A program made the translations under genes and the position numbers. The notes beneath the pieces are model-generated. The model saw nothing but the letters and a program-made list of their open reading frames with translations, was not told where the DNA came from and did no database searches. Positions 27,817 to 37,456 of a stretch of 46,893 bases of DNA are shown one piece after another. Numbering within the stretch: position 1 is the first letter of the stretch; each line of letters starts with the position of its first letter. The DNA is from Candidatus Kuenenia stuttgartensis (lineage in GTDB: Bacteria > Planctomycetota > Planctomycetia > Planctomycetales > Planctomycetaceae). Location: NCBI GenBank assembly GCA_945861465.1, contig CAMAVB010000026.1:1-46893 (forward strand), given 5' to 3'.

Positions 27817-27945
27817 ACCGTTCACGCCTCAGAACGAAACCTGCGTAAGCAACCACAGATAAACACAGATAGAAATCAACAGTCAATCTGTGTTCATCCG
27901 TGTCCATCTGTGGTTTAAACTGTCATTCTCGAAATGTCGGGAACG
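27817..27945. repeat. About 130-bp dispersed repeat, copy 2 (inverted relative to copy 1)
   Basis: The reverse complement matches 2897-3034 along its length, from CGTTCACGACACTTCGAGAA-like sequence to CGTTCTGAGGCGT. It ends at the first bases of the toxin-like gene. Confidence 0.75.
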
Positions 27946-28163
27946 TGCAACACATCGCCGAACACGGATTGATGCTGGATGACGGGGAGTTTGTTTTCGA
28001 GAACTTTGAAGACGAAGGCATCAGCAAAACGACCGGCCGCCCGATTCGATTTGGTTACACGCCTGATGATCGCCATATCGTTGTTGTGTTCGAATGGCTC
28101 GATGACGAACAGATTCTTGTGCTGCCAATGACGGCCTATGATGCTCCAGAAAGGAAACGCTGA
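27945..28163 (+). CDS. Small BrnT/RelE-like putative toxin
   Basis: About 72 residues: VQHIAEHGLMLDDGEFVFENFEDEG, then TTGRPIRFGYTPDDRHIVVVFEWLDDEQILVLPMTAYDAP. The N-x-x-H-I-x-E-H-G start and the beta-rich end recall small toxins of BrnT or RelE-like families, which degrade mRNA; this assignment is tentative. The GTG at 27945 is used here; an in-frame GTG at 27900 lies in a dispersed repeat. The repeat ends exactly at 27945, so the original 5' end may have been replaced. An antitoxin-like gene starts at 28165, 1 bp after the stop, as in a toxin-antitoxin operon. Confidence 0.65.
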   Translation: MQHIAEHGLMLDDGEFVFENFEDEGISKTTGRPIRFGYTPDDRHIVVVFEWLDDEQILVLPMTAYDAPERKR

Positions 28164-28164
28164 A

Positions 28165-28509
28165 ATGTCGATTCGCAGAAAACCTACCGAAGCACAGAAG
28201 AAACGAATTCGCGAAGCCATTGCCGAGGAATTAAAGCCCGAAGTAATGGCGGCCACGCGGGCACAGGTGGCGGCGATGCGTGCTGCGAAGAAGCAGACGC
28301 TGGCCCGGCAGGCTCTGGACCTGCTGCTTGCCGAAAAGGAACGTCAGTCCGTGAGTCTGGCTCAACTGAAACAACGCTGCGGAATTGCGCGCGGCAACCT
28401 GAGCAAACTCTGGAACGATCCGGACCCAAACGCCACCCTGGCAACGATTGAACGCATTGCCGAGGCAATGGGTGTCAAAGTGTGTTTGACCCTGACCAGA
28501 CGATGTTGA
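28165..28509 (+). CDS. XRE-like helix-turn-helix putative antitoxin
   Basis: A 114-residue protein. The N-terminal half is a charged helix (TEAQKKRIREAIAEELKPEV and following Ala-rich residues). The C-terminal half SLAQLKQRCGIARGNLSKLW, then TLATIERIAEAMGVKV, is a Cro/C1-type helix-turn-helix. It starts at the ATG at 28165, with AAAGGAAA about 8 nt upstream, and is tightly linked to the toxin-like gene. In such pairs the HTH partner usually represses the operon and neutralises the toxin. Confidence 0.75.
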   Translation: MSIRRKPTEAQKKRIREAIAEELKPEVMAATRAQVAAMRAAKKQTLARQALDLLLAEKERQSVSLAQLKQRCGIARGNLSKLWNDPDPNATLATIERIAEAMGVKVCLTLTRRC

Positions 28510-29626
28510 CCGTTGGGCGCGAACTGACTTTGTTCACCCACGCGAAATAAGAGAGTACTGACACACTCCGGACACCTTTTTGCTTTCCCCAGGAAACGGC
28601 CCGCGACCAAATCCGGACAGCACGTTCCAAAGGCGTTGTCCCATCAGGGAAACGCAGGGGCAGTTCCGGTGCCAGTAGAACCGCAGCGATCAGCGAAGCC
28701 CCACAGTCACCCGACCTCGATAGAGCGAATGCCATTCTTCGATCGACTAAAGAAAACAGTTCGTATTGACTTTGACCGAAGTCAAACCTGCTCCGGCGTT
28801 TCGGACCGGAGTCGCAAAGCGAACGCCCGTTCCCCACATCGGTCGTGACCACCGATGCCGGTAGCGAGCACCCAATTTACGGTTTAAGGTCGATGCCTGA
28901 TCCGGGCTGGAAAGGTGAAGGGAAACTAACTCAGGACGGTTCATCCTGAGGACGATACGGCATCGAAATATCTTACACCTGATTCGACGGATCAACCGGA
29001 TTCTGGTGATTGCCGACGTGGCCCAAAATCGCAGCTCGAATGCCATCTATTTGACTACACCTGCGGGATTTCCAGCACATCGTTCGACGCTCCGGTCGAT
29101 GTGACCGAGTGGAGTTAGCAGATACCGTTCTTGACATCGAGCTTTTCGACCGACGCTGTCAACGTCGCCGGCTAAATGTCTCATGACACGCCCTCCTCGA
29201 CGCGTCATTCAAGTACGGGTTTCGGCGTCCCATCGTCAATGATTCCGTGTGGCAGCCTGTGTCAAGGGTGGCGATCTGCAAGAAGACTCTCCCTCTCGCT
29301 TGACTTAGCAGTTCCACTTTGTAGATTCGGGTCTGATGGTGCAAATCAAACTGCCTATCAGTACCGCGGGCCCCGGACTCAAGTTGTTTGACCAGATCGG
29401 GGCGGAGGGGGACGCGCTGAGGCGAAGCAGAAGAAGGAACGGAAACAAAGGCGCTCGCGCAAGACGCCAAATGGAGCGTGGTAATGTGCTCATGGAATCC
29501 GATGTTCAATGAGCTTGCGCACAAGCTGATGGAGGTCCGCCGTAACACGCAGGTCCATACTCACTCTCCTGTGGGCGATAAAGGACGATGGGCTCAAGAC
29601 GGTCTTATTGAAAGACAAGGGTGCAG
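28510..29626. other. Gene-poor gap before the defence island
   Basis: No frame here looks coding: the open frames are short, lack ribosome sites and have low-complexity Ser/Arg-rich products. A small hairpin is at 28932-28951 (TCAGGA / TCCTGA). TTCGACGCTCCGGTC and GATGTGACCGA at 29083-29107 recur at 32405-32444 on the other side of mcrBC. Confidence 0.5.
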
Positions 29627-31000
29627 ATGAGCAAACTCACCATTTGGAAGGTCTCACACGGGAAGAACAGCTTCACCAGCGAGGAGCGTGATCAGTGCCT
29701 GGCCGAGAACCTCGCTGTGGTGCATGGCAACACGGGCAGGGGGCAAGGTGAAGCCTTCAAGGCGAAGATGCAGGTGGGTGACATCATCTACGTATGCCAC
29801 GGTAACGACGCTGGGATCAAGGTGCTGGGAAAGATAGTCTCCGACGCCGAGATATGCGAGGATGATTGGCTCCAGCGGAAGTACAAGGTGCTCGGGAAAT
29901 CCTCTAAGCCCGAAGAGAAATACACCGGCCTGCGGAGAGGCTGGTCGCCCAACTACAATTCAACCTGTTTCGACGTCCCAAATGGCGATCTGGAACTCTT
30001 TGAGGACGAGATTCTGAAGCCTTTCTTCGACACGACGTTGGCCGACATCGGAGTGGACTCACGGAGTTCGGGAGACGGCATTAGTGCTTTGACCGATCTG
30101 CCATCCTTGAACACGATCTACTACGGTCCACCTGGAACGGGCAAGACTTGGACGCTACGTGAACGAGCGAAGAAATTTGGCAAGGAGCGATGCGTGTTCG
30201 TGACCTTCCATCAGTCCTACAGCTACGAGGACTTCGTTGAGGGCATCAAGCCAAAGATGGGCGAGGTACGCGGCCAGCTGGAGTACGAGATCAAGAAGGG
30301 TTTGTTCCGAGAAATCGTCGAGCGAGCGCAGAAAGACTCCGAAGTTCCATATGCGCTATTCATCGACGAGATTAGCCGCGGCAATGTCGCGAGCATCTTC
30401 GGCGAGTTGATTGCTCTGATCGAGGAGGACAAGCGTTTGGGAGAAAAGTACGAGTTAACGATGACGCTGCCATACTCGCGGGAGTCGTTTGGTGTACCAA
30501 CCAATCTGTACATCATCGGCGCAATGAACACGGCTGACCGTAGCGTGGAGGCCTTGGATGCAGCGTTGCGACGGCGGTTCGCGTTCGTTGAAATGGCTCC
30601 TGACAGCAGCAAGATCGACCAGCCAAGTGGCTTGGCTGCGGACTTGCGAAGGCTCTTGGACACGATCAATGGTCGCATCGAGCGTTTGTTGGACAAGGAC
30701 CATCGCATCGGTCACTCGTACTTCATGGGGCTCGCGAGCGCAGCGGAGCCATTCCTGGAGCTTCAAGAAGTCTTCGCCACGAAGGTACTGCCACTCCTGG
30801 AGGAGCATTTCTACGGCGAGCCACCGAAGATTGGCATGGTGTTGGGGCCGCGCTTCGTGAAGCGGCAAGAGACGGGCGTCGAGTTGGCCATCGGGAACTG
30901 GTCGCCCGAAGACTCTGATGAGCAGCAGCTTTGGGATGTCGCCGATCCGCGAGATTTGACCGAAGAGGACTTCATTTCAGTGTACGATCCTGATGCGTAA
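29627..31000 (+). CDS. mcrB: McrB-type GTPase with N-terminal EVE-like domain
   Basis: A 457-residue NTPase subunit of a McrBC modification-dependent restriction system. Residues 1-140 look like an EVE/PUA-type modified-base reader (WKVSHGKNSF, KMQVGDIIYVCHGN, GKIVSDAE), which would recognise methylated or otherwise modified cytosine. The AAA+ part has Walker A GPPGTGKT at 167-174, Walker B ALFIDEISRGN at 243-253 and the McrB signature MNTADRS at 300-306, followed by LRRRFAF. The ATG at 29627 has AAGG 6 nt upstream. It overlaps mcrC by 8 bp. GAG and AAG dominate over GAA and AAA, unlike neighbouring genes, suggesting recent transfer. With the partner nuclease interrupted, the system may be inactive. 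Confidence 0.93.
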   Translation: MSKLTIWKVSHGKNSFTSEERDQCLAENLAVVHGNTGRGQGEAFKAKMQVGDIIYVCHGNDAGIKVLGKIVSDAEICEDDWLQRKYKVLGKSSKPEEKYTGLRRGWSPNYNSTCFDVPNGDLELFEDEILKPFFDTTLADIGVDSRSSGDGISALTDLPSLNTIYYGPPGTGKTWTLRERAKKFGKERCVFVTFHQSYSYEDFVEGIKPKMGEVRGQLEYEIKKGLFREIVERAQKDSEVPYALFIDEISRGNVASIFGELIALIEEDKRLGEKYELTMTLPYSRESFGVPTNLYIIGAMNTADRSVEALDAALRRRFAFVEMAPDSSKIDQPSGLAADLRRLLDTINGRIERLLDKDHRIGHSYFMGLASAAEPFLELQEVFATKVLPLLEEHFYGEPPKIGMVLGPRFVKRQETGVELAIGNWSPEDSDEQQLWDVADPRDLTEEDFISVYDPDA

Positions 31001-32324
31001 GACCATTACAGTTTTCGAGCATGAATTCCTCCGTGTCGATAAGTCCGACTTCACGGAGGCACACTTCGACCGCCTCGTGAAGCACAATGAGCAGCATGGC
31101 AACCGCTTTTTCTCCGTTGGGCATCGCCGTATCAAGTTCAGCCAATTTGTGGGAGTCATCCAAGTTGACAGGCTGACCATTGAGGTATTGCCGAAGGTCG
31201 GCAAGGTCGCGGAGGAAGAGAAGGCAAAGTGGCGTGGCGTGCTCGTGGATATGCTCCATCGTGTCGGGTGTCTGAAGCTCCATTCGCTGACTGCCGCACA
31301 TTTACGGTTACGGCACGCTTCGCTGTTCGAGATCTACCTGGAGAGCTTCATCAACGAGGTCAGGGTACTTGTGCATCAGGGACTGACGCGGAAGTACAGA
31401 TGCGACGACGGGAATCTTCCGGTGCTCAAAGGACGGCTCGTGTTCAGCCAGCACGTGAACCGCAATCTTGTCCACCGTGAACGCTTCTACACAGCCCATC
31501 AGCGTTACGACCGAGACAACGTCTTCAATCGCGTCCTGAAGCAAGCGCTCGCGATCGTGGCTCGCACACGGGCGGGGACGCACTTGGCTTCAAGCGCGAA
31601 ACAGCTTCTGCTCTCTTTCGAGGATGTCACGCCAGCCAAGGCGCGCGCCGAGACGTTCCATCGCCTGCGTTACTGTCGCAACACAGAGCGATATAAGGAC
31701 GCTATGACGCTAGCCGAACTCATCATCCTGAACTATGTGCCAGACCCGCAGTCGGGTAGGCGGGACGTGATTGCCATTCTCTTCGACATGAACGACCTGT
31801 TCGAGCGATACGTCTTCGCTGAGTTGAGCCGAGCGCAGCGGCAGTTTGCGGAAGCTCGTTTGCGAGTGTGTGGACAACGATCGCAAATTTTCTGGCACTG
31901 CAACGGGATGCGCAAGACGATCAGGCCTGACATCATCGCGGAGTTCAATGCCGAGGGTTCAGCACGAAGGCTGATCCTTGACACCAAGTGGTAGATGCCA
32001 TCGGACGGACGGCCCTCGGACGCAGACCTAAAACAGATGTACACGTACAACCTCCAGTTCGGGGCTTCCGAGAGCTACTTGGTGTATCCGCGGGCAGCGG
32101 CACACGATGATGTGTTCGGCCAATTCGCTGCTGGCCCCATGCAGAAGGAAGGAACGCCGCACGGTTGCGGCACGTGGTTTGTCGACTTGCTCGACGGGGG
32201 CAGACTTGATCGCCGGTTCGGCACGCGGCTATGCGAGAGGATCATTTCGACGAGGACACACGAACCAGCAACGAGACAAAACGCAACACATCGTCAAGGA
32301 TCTAGTCCCCTCGAAGAGTGCTGA
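30993..32324 (+). pseudogene. mcrC: McrC-type endonuclease subunit interrupted by an in-frame TAG
   Basis: McrC partners McrB and supplies the PD-(D/E)xK nuclease that cuts DNA at modified sites. Residues 1-333 include RPDIIAEFN and LILDTKW, which carry the catalytic D...D-x-K set. A TAG at 31992-31994 then stops the frame. The same frame continues directly with MPSDGRPSDADLKQMYTYNLQFGASESYLVYPR, the well-known McrC continuation (DTKWK...P..DLYQMYAY), for another 109 codons. The normal residue here is usually Lys, so AAG to TAG is the likely single change. The two halves are otherwise intact, so the lesion is recent, a sequencing error, or is suppressed. The start overlaps the end of mcrB. 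Confidence 0.85.
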
Positions 32325-32622
32325 GGTCGAACAGTTTGTAGTAACGATCGCTCTATTTTTTTACGCTTCGGTGGGCACAATCGACGCTGTTTCCTCAAGG
32401 GCCATTCGACGCTCCGGTCCAACACACCGCGGTCGATGTGACCGACGCAGGTTGCGAATGAGTGCAACGTGGTTTCACATCGCACAGAGGCACCTTTCGG
32501 ATCGGGATAGCCAGTCAAAAACTCAAAGTAATTTCATCTACACTCCAGCGATCATCTTCGTCCAAATGCACGCCGATCTAGGCATGAGAATTAGACTGCT
32601 TTTGTTTTCAAAATGCCAATTC

Positions 32623-33363
32623 TCAGGAAGCGTCGTGCCACAGGTGATAGACTGTAATGTCACAGGCCTGGCCTTTGTTGCAGGGCCAGCCAAATACGCG
32701 CCGGTGTTTGCTTCTATGAATACGTTCAGAGCCTTCTGTTGCAGTGGCGGCCGGAATATTCACCGGTGCCAAAGCCTCAACGACCGAAAGCTTCGCAGTT
32801 CGATCACTCATCGCCGGGACAAGGTGTTTCTGTATCGTTCGTCCATTGCGCGCATACGCTAACATCATTCCTTCCCGCATCGCCCATGCATAGTCGCCGC
32901 AGACGAAGCGGATCAGACCATCATCACAATACTTGCTGCCAACTGGATGATTCGCATCCACAGGCTTGCACTCCACAAACAAACCATCGTATTCAGAGAG
33001 GCCATCGTATGCCTGTGACGTATCGCGTCGAAGGCGAAAACAAAGATCTGGTGTTTTGCCCAGTTTTGTTCCGTTGTAATTGGTGACCTGTGCCTGCCGA
33101 ACGACAGAGTCGTACGTATGTTGATTGAATCCCGGAATTGTTCCTTGTTGACGAAATCGGTTTTCGATCACCGCGAGCAAAGCTGCCGTCACCTGATCTT
33201 CTTTCGCTTTGGCAAAGTTAAACTGCTCTTCACGCAACTTCTCCATTGCATAGGACAACACTCGCCGAATCAGCAAGATGACTGGTAATCCGAGTCGCCT
33301 GTGTGGCAGACGAAAGTCGTCCGACGAAATTCCGAGTGTGAAGAATCCCGAATCCGCTTTCAT
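32623..33363 (-). CDS. Putative PD-(D/E)xK restriction endonuclease
   Basis: A 246-residue protein, from the ATG at 33363. It shows a PD-(D/E)xK-like signature: Glu56 in AKEDQVTAALL, Pro105-Asp106 in KTPDLCFRL, and Glu131-Cys-Lys133 in DGLFVECKP. This fits a restriction nuclease, but I do not recognise the family. Its ATG overlaps the stop of the upstream methylase gene (ATGA type), so the two are a translationally coupled pair on the minus strand. The pairing with a large adenine methylase supports a restriction role. An in-frame start at 33444 would overlap the methylase by 85 bp and is less likely. The gap 32325-32622 holds no other gene. Confidence 0.75.
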   Translation of the reverse strand: MKADSGFFTLGISSDDFRLPHRRLGLPVILLIRRVLSYAMEKLREEQFNFAKAKEDQVTAALLAVIENRFRQQGTIPGFNQHTYDSVVRQAQVTNYNGTKLGKTPDLCFRLRRDTSQAYDGLSEYDGLFVECKPVDANHPVGSKYCDDGLIRFVCGDYAWAMREGMMLAYARNGRTIQKHLVPAMSDRTAKLSVVEALAPVNIPAATATEGSERIHRSKHRRVFGWPCNKGQACDITVYHLWHDAS

Positions 33364-36300
33364 GCGTCCTCCGGGAGGCCGCAGGCGCTGAGGCGGTCTC
33401 GAATGATATTCTGCGCACAGAGTCGTGCCCGGCTGACGGTCCACCAGCGACGCTGATTCAAAAGCCCGAGCAAGATGCCCTTCTTCTGCGGAGCATTCAC
33501 GATGATGCGGCTACATCCTCGTTTATTTGCGGCCTCCATCGCTTTACGCATCAGTGCGGGATTCACTTGAACGATTTCCGTTTCGAGTGAGACGGAAACA
33601 AAACACCATGGTTCCTCCCAGTTGTCGAGCTGAAACGCCACTTCACGCACTGCGACGTGCTCACCACAGATATCGAAATAAGGCTCCAACGATTCGTGCA
33701 ATGCGTTGATAAATGGAACCCGAGTGTCACGAGTTGTGCAATTCAAAGCTTGTCGCCCCGCCTGGCGATAAGAAGCAGCCGCAAACAATGTGTCTTCAGC
33801 GATCTGCACGTCGCCACGTTTGAGGCTGTAAAGCTCAAAGATGAATTCATTCACCTCTCTCCACGGCTTCTTGACATTTGTCCGTACACGTTTTGCCAAG
33901 TCACGGATCTTCCCTTTGATTTCGGGGGTTAGACCAGCAATATCCGGGAACGGCAAAGCGTCAAACTCCTCTTTGTTGAATGTCTGCCGATCAAAGCCAG
34001 TTCGTCGGCTGGTCATTAAACAGAAATACTCAAAGAGAGTTGAGTGGGGCAGCAGATACAGGAGTGCGGCTAGTGTTGTCGAATCAGGGAGATTCGCGCA
34101 TGAATAGCCGTAGAAACTCTGCGAAAACGCAATCGCTCGATCGCTAAGAAACGCCTTTGCCGTGTTCGGATCCTTGCCGGGTGACTGAGGAACAATCACT
34201 ACGGGCGCTGCGAAGAGTTCTTTTGTCTTGGGGCGCTGAGCACTTGACTGACCTTCGCTGTTGACTCCGAACGTCTCCCCATAGGTTTTCAGACACTCAA
34301 GGTCTATATCGAACGCCTCGGATGGCCTCTCGAACACAGGCAGATCTGCCAGAAAATCAACGTGTTTCTGTTTTTGATTCGGCGAGCGATTATACCCCTG
34401 TCCTGTTTTGTCCCCTTTTGGATCCCACTCTGCCCAGCGTTTTGCGAGCGTCTGGTTTCCTGGATCGAGAAGTGGTTCCATCAACTCAACATCAAGCCAT
34501 GTGCCGAGCGACAACGCTTTCAATATCCAAGGTTGTCGCTCAATACGTTCAGCACTGATGGCCTGTGCCGCCTCGTAGTCGATCCTGAATCGGCCATCGC
34601 GATTTACGTCGGGTTCATTCAGAGGCGCAGCGAAATGAAATCTGTGATTCTTTTCTGGGATGGAATTTCGAGCGAAGAAAAGACAGAACGGTACTTTCAC
34701 GTCTTTCCACACGGACGACCAACGCAGATCAGCACCGCTAATAAGCCCCGTGACCTTTATGCTTCGAAGCACAGCACGCCATGCTTCGAATCCTACCCCA
34801 GTAGTTCGTCCAAAAAGGCGAGCAGGCATAGCGAGTGAAATGACGGCGTCGGATTTGGCCCACTCCATCGCACGCCAGAGAAATGGTAAGTCCGGATTGT
34901 TGTCAGGGTTTTCGTATGGCGTCGGTAACTCAACGTTTCGAGAATCCAGTACCCGGCGTCCGATCTCTGTGAATTCCTTGTTCAACTCATCGATTTCAAC
35001 TTTGCGTTCTTCTCTTATCTCCGATTCATCATCAGATCTGTCACGAAGGCGCGTCCACGGTGGGTTACCAATAACGATGTCAAATGTGCCATCAAAACAA
35101 GATGGGACCTCTGCCCCCAGGCTGCCTAGCGGCATCACAGCCGACGTCTGATCGTGCTCCGTGCAACCGAATCGGTACAAAACCTCATCGCGAAGATTGC
35201 GAGGGAATTTCAGATCTTTTGGCGGCCTCTGAGTAGCGTTCAGTTCAATGGCTGTGATGTAGAGCGACAAAGCCGCCAATCGAAGTGCAGGTTCGCTGAT
35301 ATCGAACCCGCGAATTTGGTTGTAAAGAATTTCCTGAATTTCTTTTGTTCTTGGACGCTCCCCGCGATTCCATTTTTCGCGGAACAGACGACGAAAAGCC
35401 AGAACCAGAAAGATCCCTGCGCCACAGGCACTATCTAGTACCTTTGCTTCAGCAGGTTTCTTCAATCCAGCGAAGGCCTCGTCAACCATCAAGCTGGCGA
35501 TTATCCGGGGAGTATAGTGGACGCTGGTATCTGCTGCCGTTCTTGCATCGGCGCGATGGCTGAAACTCTCGTACACCTGGCTCAAGACGCCGACAGGAAT
35601 GTGAGCAAAGTCGAGATCTCCCCAATCCACATCCAATTCATCCCAAGCGAATTCCTTTTGAAATGCCGCCCCGACGGCACGCCAACCCCGAAGTATTGCA
35701 TGCAGATGTGCGAATATACTTGGGCCAACTTGCCTCTCTGTCTGCCTATAGAAATCGAGGTAGGCCTTCTCTCGCTTTGCGCGATCGTCATTCGAGATAT
35801 TCTCGTCGATCAGCGGGAGAAAGTCGCCGTTAAAGGTCGCATCAAGCCACGCGGACGTTTGTGCCGCTTTCTCTGCCGACGAGAAAGCATCTTTCAGTTC
35901 CGTTGCGGCAGGACAGATACCATCTAGACCAGATACTTCACTTTCGAGGACGATTCGGCGATCGATCAGGAATCGAAAGAACAATGCGCGGCCAGCCATG
36001 GACAGCACTTCGAGAGCGTCAATCTTTCCCGTACCATTCTCTGGCACGAATGCGTTGGTAGTTTGAGTGAGCAAGCGGAAGATCTTCTTGTAGACAAAGT
36101 CTGTCCCCCTGAGCCGATTGTTCTCCTCGAACGTTCCGTGAACGAGACTCTGAAAGAACAACGGAGCGTTCGCGTCCTGTTGGTCAATTGTCTTAACTGG
36201 CTGGCTACTTGCTGCCTCATGAAATCCGATGGGGTAGATATCAAGCGACCCCAGTCTGACTATGCCAAGCCAAGCGGGATCACTGCGGTTCGCAAGACGT

Positions 36301-36554
36301 CTTTGCAGCTCAGTCAGTGTGGCGGCGTCAGTTCGCGCGTCACCGCATCCGTCAACCAAATAGAGAAGGGCTGTTCCCTGATGTTCCGCGACAGCAGTAA
36401 TCGAAGCCGTCTGATTGACTCGCGTCGGGAGTAGGTCAAGATAATCAAGCTGAGATGGGGTAGAGAGTTTCTCGTCGAGCCGAACCAATTCCGTGCAGCC
36501 ATAGTCGGCCGCCCGTTTTTCAAACGCGCGTGAACCAGCTGTGGATGGGGTCAT
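33360..36554 (-). CDS. Large N6-adenine DNA methyltransferase of a restriction-modification system
   Basis: A 1064-residue Eco57I/PglX-like gamma-type DNA methyltransferase. Residues 1-330 are an N-terminal region that may hold a degenerate nuclease or helical domain. SAM-binding motif I is DSACGAGIFLV near residue 373, and catalytic motif IV is NPPW near 496, in FDIVIGNPPWTRL. HYTPRIIASLMVDEAF and GFDISEPALRLAALSLYITAIEL are typical of this class. The C-terminal 450 residues, with DLPVFERPSEAF and FDRQTFNKEEFDALPFPDI, resemble target-recognition parts. It would methylate adenine in a specific DNA site. The following gene is a putative endonuclease overlapping by one codon. Whether this is a type IIG-like or two-subunit enzyme is open. 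Confidence 0.9.
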   Translation of the reverse strand: MTPSTAGSRAFEKRAADYGCTELVRLDEKLSTPSQLDYLDLLPTRVNQTASITAVAEHQGTALLYLVDGCGDARTDAATLTELQRRLANRSDPAWLGIVRLGSLDIYPIGFHEAASSQPVKTIDQQDANAPLFFQSLVHGTFEENNRLRGTDFVYKKIFRLLTQTTNAFVPENGTGKIDALEVLSMAGRALFFRFLIDRRIVLESEVSGLDGICPAATELKDAFSSAEKAAQTSAWLDATFNGDFLPLIDENISNDDRAKREKAYLDFYRQTERQVGPSIFAHLHAILRGWRAVGAAFQKEFAWDELDVDWGDLDFAHIPVGVLSQVYESFSHRADARTAADTSVHYTPRIIASLMVDEAFAGLKKPAEAKVLDSACGAGIFLVLAFRRLFREKWNRGERPRTKEIQEILYNQIRGFDISEPALRLAALSLYITAIELNATQRPPKDLKFPRNLRDEVLYRFGCTEHDQTSAVMPLGSLGAEVPSCFDGTFDIVIGNPPWTRLRDRSDDESEIREERKVEIDELNKEFTEIGRRVLDSRNVELPTPYENPDNNPDLPFLWRAMEWAKSDAVISLAMPARLFGRTTGVGFEAWRAVLRSIKVTGLISGADLRWSSVWKDVKVPFCLFFARNSIPEKNHRFHFAAPLNEPDVNRDGRFRIDYEAAQAISAERIERQPWILKALSLGTWLDVELMEPLLDPGNQTLAKRWAEWDPKGDKTGQGYNRSPNQKQKHVDFLADLPVFERPSEAFDIDLECLKTYGETFGVNSEGQSSAQRPKTKELFAAPVVIVPQSPGKDPNTAKAFLSDRAIAFSQSFYGYSCANLPDSTTLAALLYLLPHSTLFEYFCLMTSRRTGFDRQTFNKEEFDALPFPDIAGLTPEIKGKIRDLAKRVRTNVKKPWREVNEFIFELYSLKRGDVQIAEDTLFAAASYRQAGRQALNCTTRDTRVPFINALHESLEPYFDICGEHVAVREVAFQLDNWEEPWCFVSVSLETEIVQVNPALMRKAMEAANKRGCSRIIVNAPQKKGILLGLLNQRRWWTVSRARLCAQNIIRDRLSACGLPEDA

Positions 36555-36823
36555 TCCTTAGCCCCTCCATTTCCCCTCAAGCCCACATTGTGATTGGCGA
36601 CAGAATCCAGACTCTACCTCCTTCTCCTCAGGTCGGAAGTATAGCCAAAGAGCGTTTTATGGCGAGTCCTTCGTCGTTCATGATTTCCAACATTACGCCT
36701 GCCCCGGCTGTTCCGTTGTTTTGCCGGCCACACTTTGTGCATTTTCTTGCCGCTGTGATCACGGATCGGCTCAGATATACGCCGTCTTCCTTCAGGAAGT
36801 CGGAATTCCTCGTTCCTGCTCCG
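36555..36823. other. Gap upstream of the methylase gene
   Basis: The upstream region of the R-M pair. I see no convincing gene: the frames here are short and rich in Arg/Ser. GCTCCGGTCCGACACAC at its right end resembles GCTCCGGTCCAACACAC at 32411. Confidence 0.4.
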
Positions 36824-37063
36824 GTCCGACACACGAATGGCACTAGCTTAAGCCTAACTGGTTGAAGACAGCTCACTTAACGATGCTGGCTCTTCTCGCA
36901 TTCATGGATGCTATCACGCCCCGATCGATGAATTGGGAACGATGGGTAACCAACCCGGTAAACTGCGTCGTCTTGCACTGGTTGATAGCCTTGCTTCGAC
37001 AGCGTCCTAAACTCTTGTCATGGAACGGTTTCCGCTTAAGCTAGTGCCATTCGTCCGACACAC
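36824..37063. mobile_element. 218-bp transposon-like element with 19-bp TIRs and 11-bp flanking duplications
   Basis: The element at 36835-37052 starts GAATGGCACTAGCTTAAGC and ends with the exact reverse complement. It is flanked by GTCCGACACAC on both sides (36824-36834 and 37053-37063), a target duplication. The interior carries no transposase; it is a non-autonomous (MITE-like) element. An 11-bp duplication fits IS4-type enzymes, but the parent is not in the window. The rest of 37064-37456 is empty, apart from a hairpin at about 37198-37218. Confidence 0.85.
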
Positions 37064-37456
37064 CGGAGCGACATCGATTTGATCCGCCAAATCGGCGGTA
37101 CTCCATCGAGTGGCGCAGTCAAGTCGACTACAGATGGAAGTCCATTGAACGTGGAGGTGATCGCTATTTCGGCATGAAACGGCTCCACTCCAACCTACTC
37201 AGGAGGGCGTGTCCTGAGTGAGATTCGTCGGGGCGGTCGATGAATCGGTCCCACACATCGAATCTCCGAAGTCACCTCCAAAAGCGCTCGGGTGAGACCG
37301 ATCGACGCAAGTTTCCTTCCAGCCGTTTGCTGCTCCGGTCACATCGACGGCAGCGTTACGGCGGTGGTCATTTTGGGGCAATTGAACAAGCCCCCACGAC
37401 AGGTGCAAACAGACGGAAGGCCTCGGATATGGTTGAGATTACTTGCGTCAATCATT

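Noticed and set aside
28475-28852. 125-residue minus-strand open frame after the antitoxin gene
   Set aside because: No ribosome site, odd composition, and overlap with the end of the antitoxin gene; it looks non-coding.
31992-31994. TAG in mcrC as a pyrrolysine codon
   Set aside because: McrC has no known pyrrolysine, and no pyrrolysine genes are visible. A simple AAG-to-TAG change explains it better.
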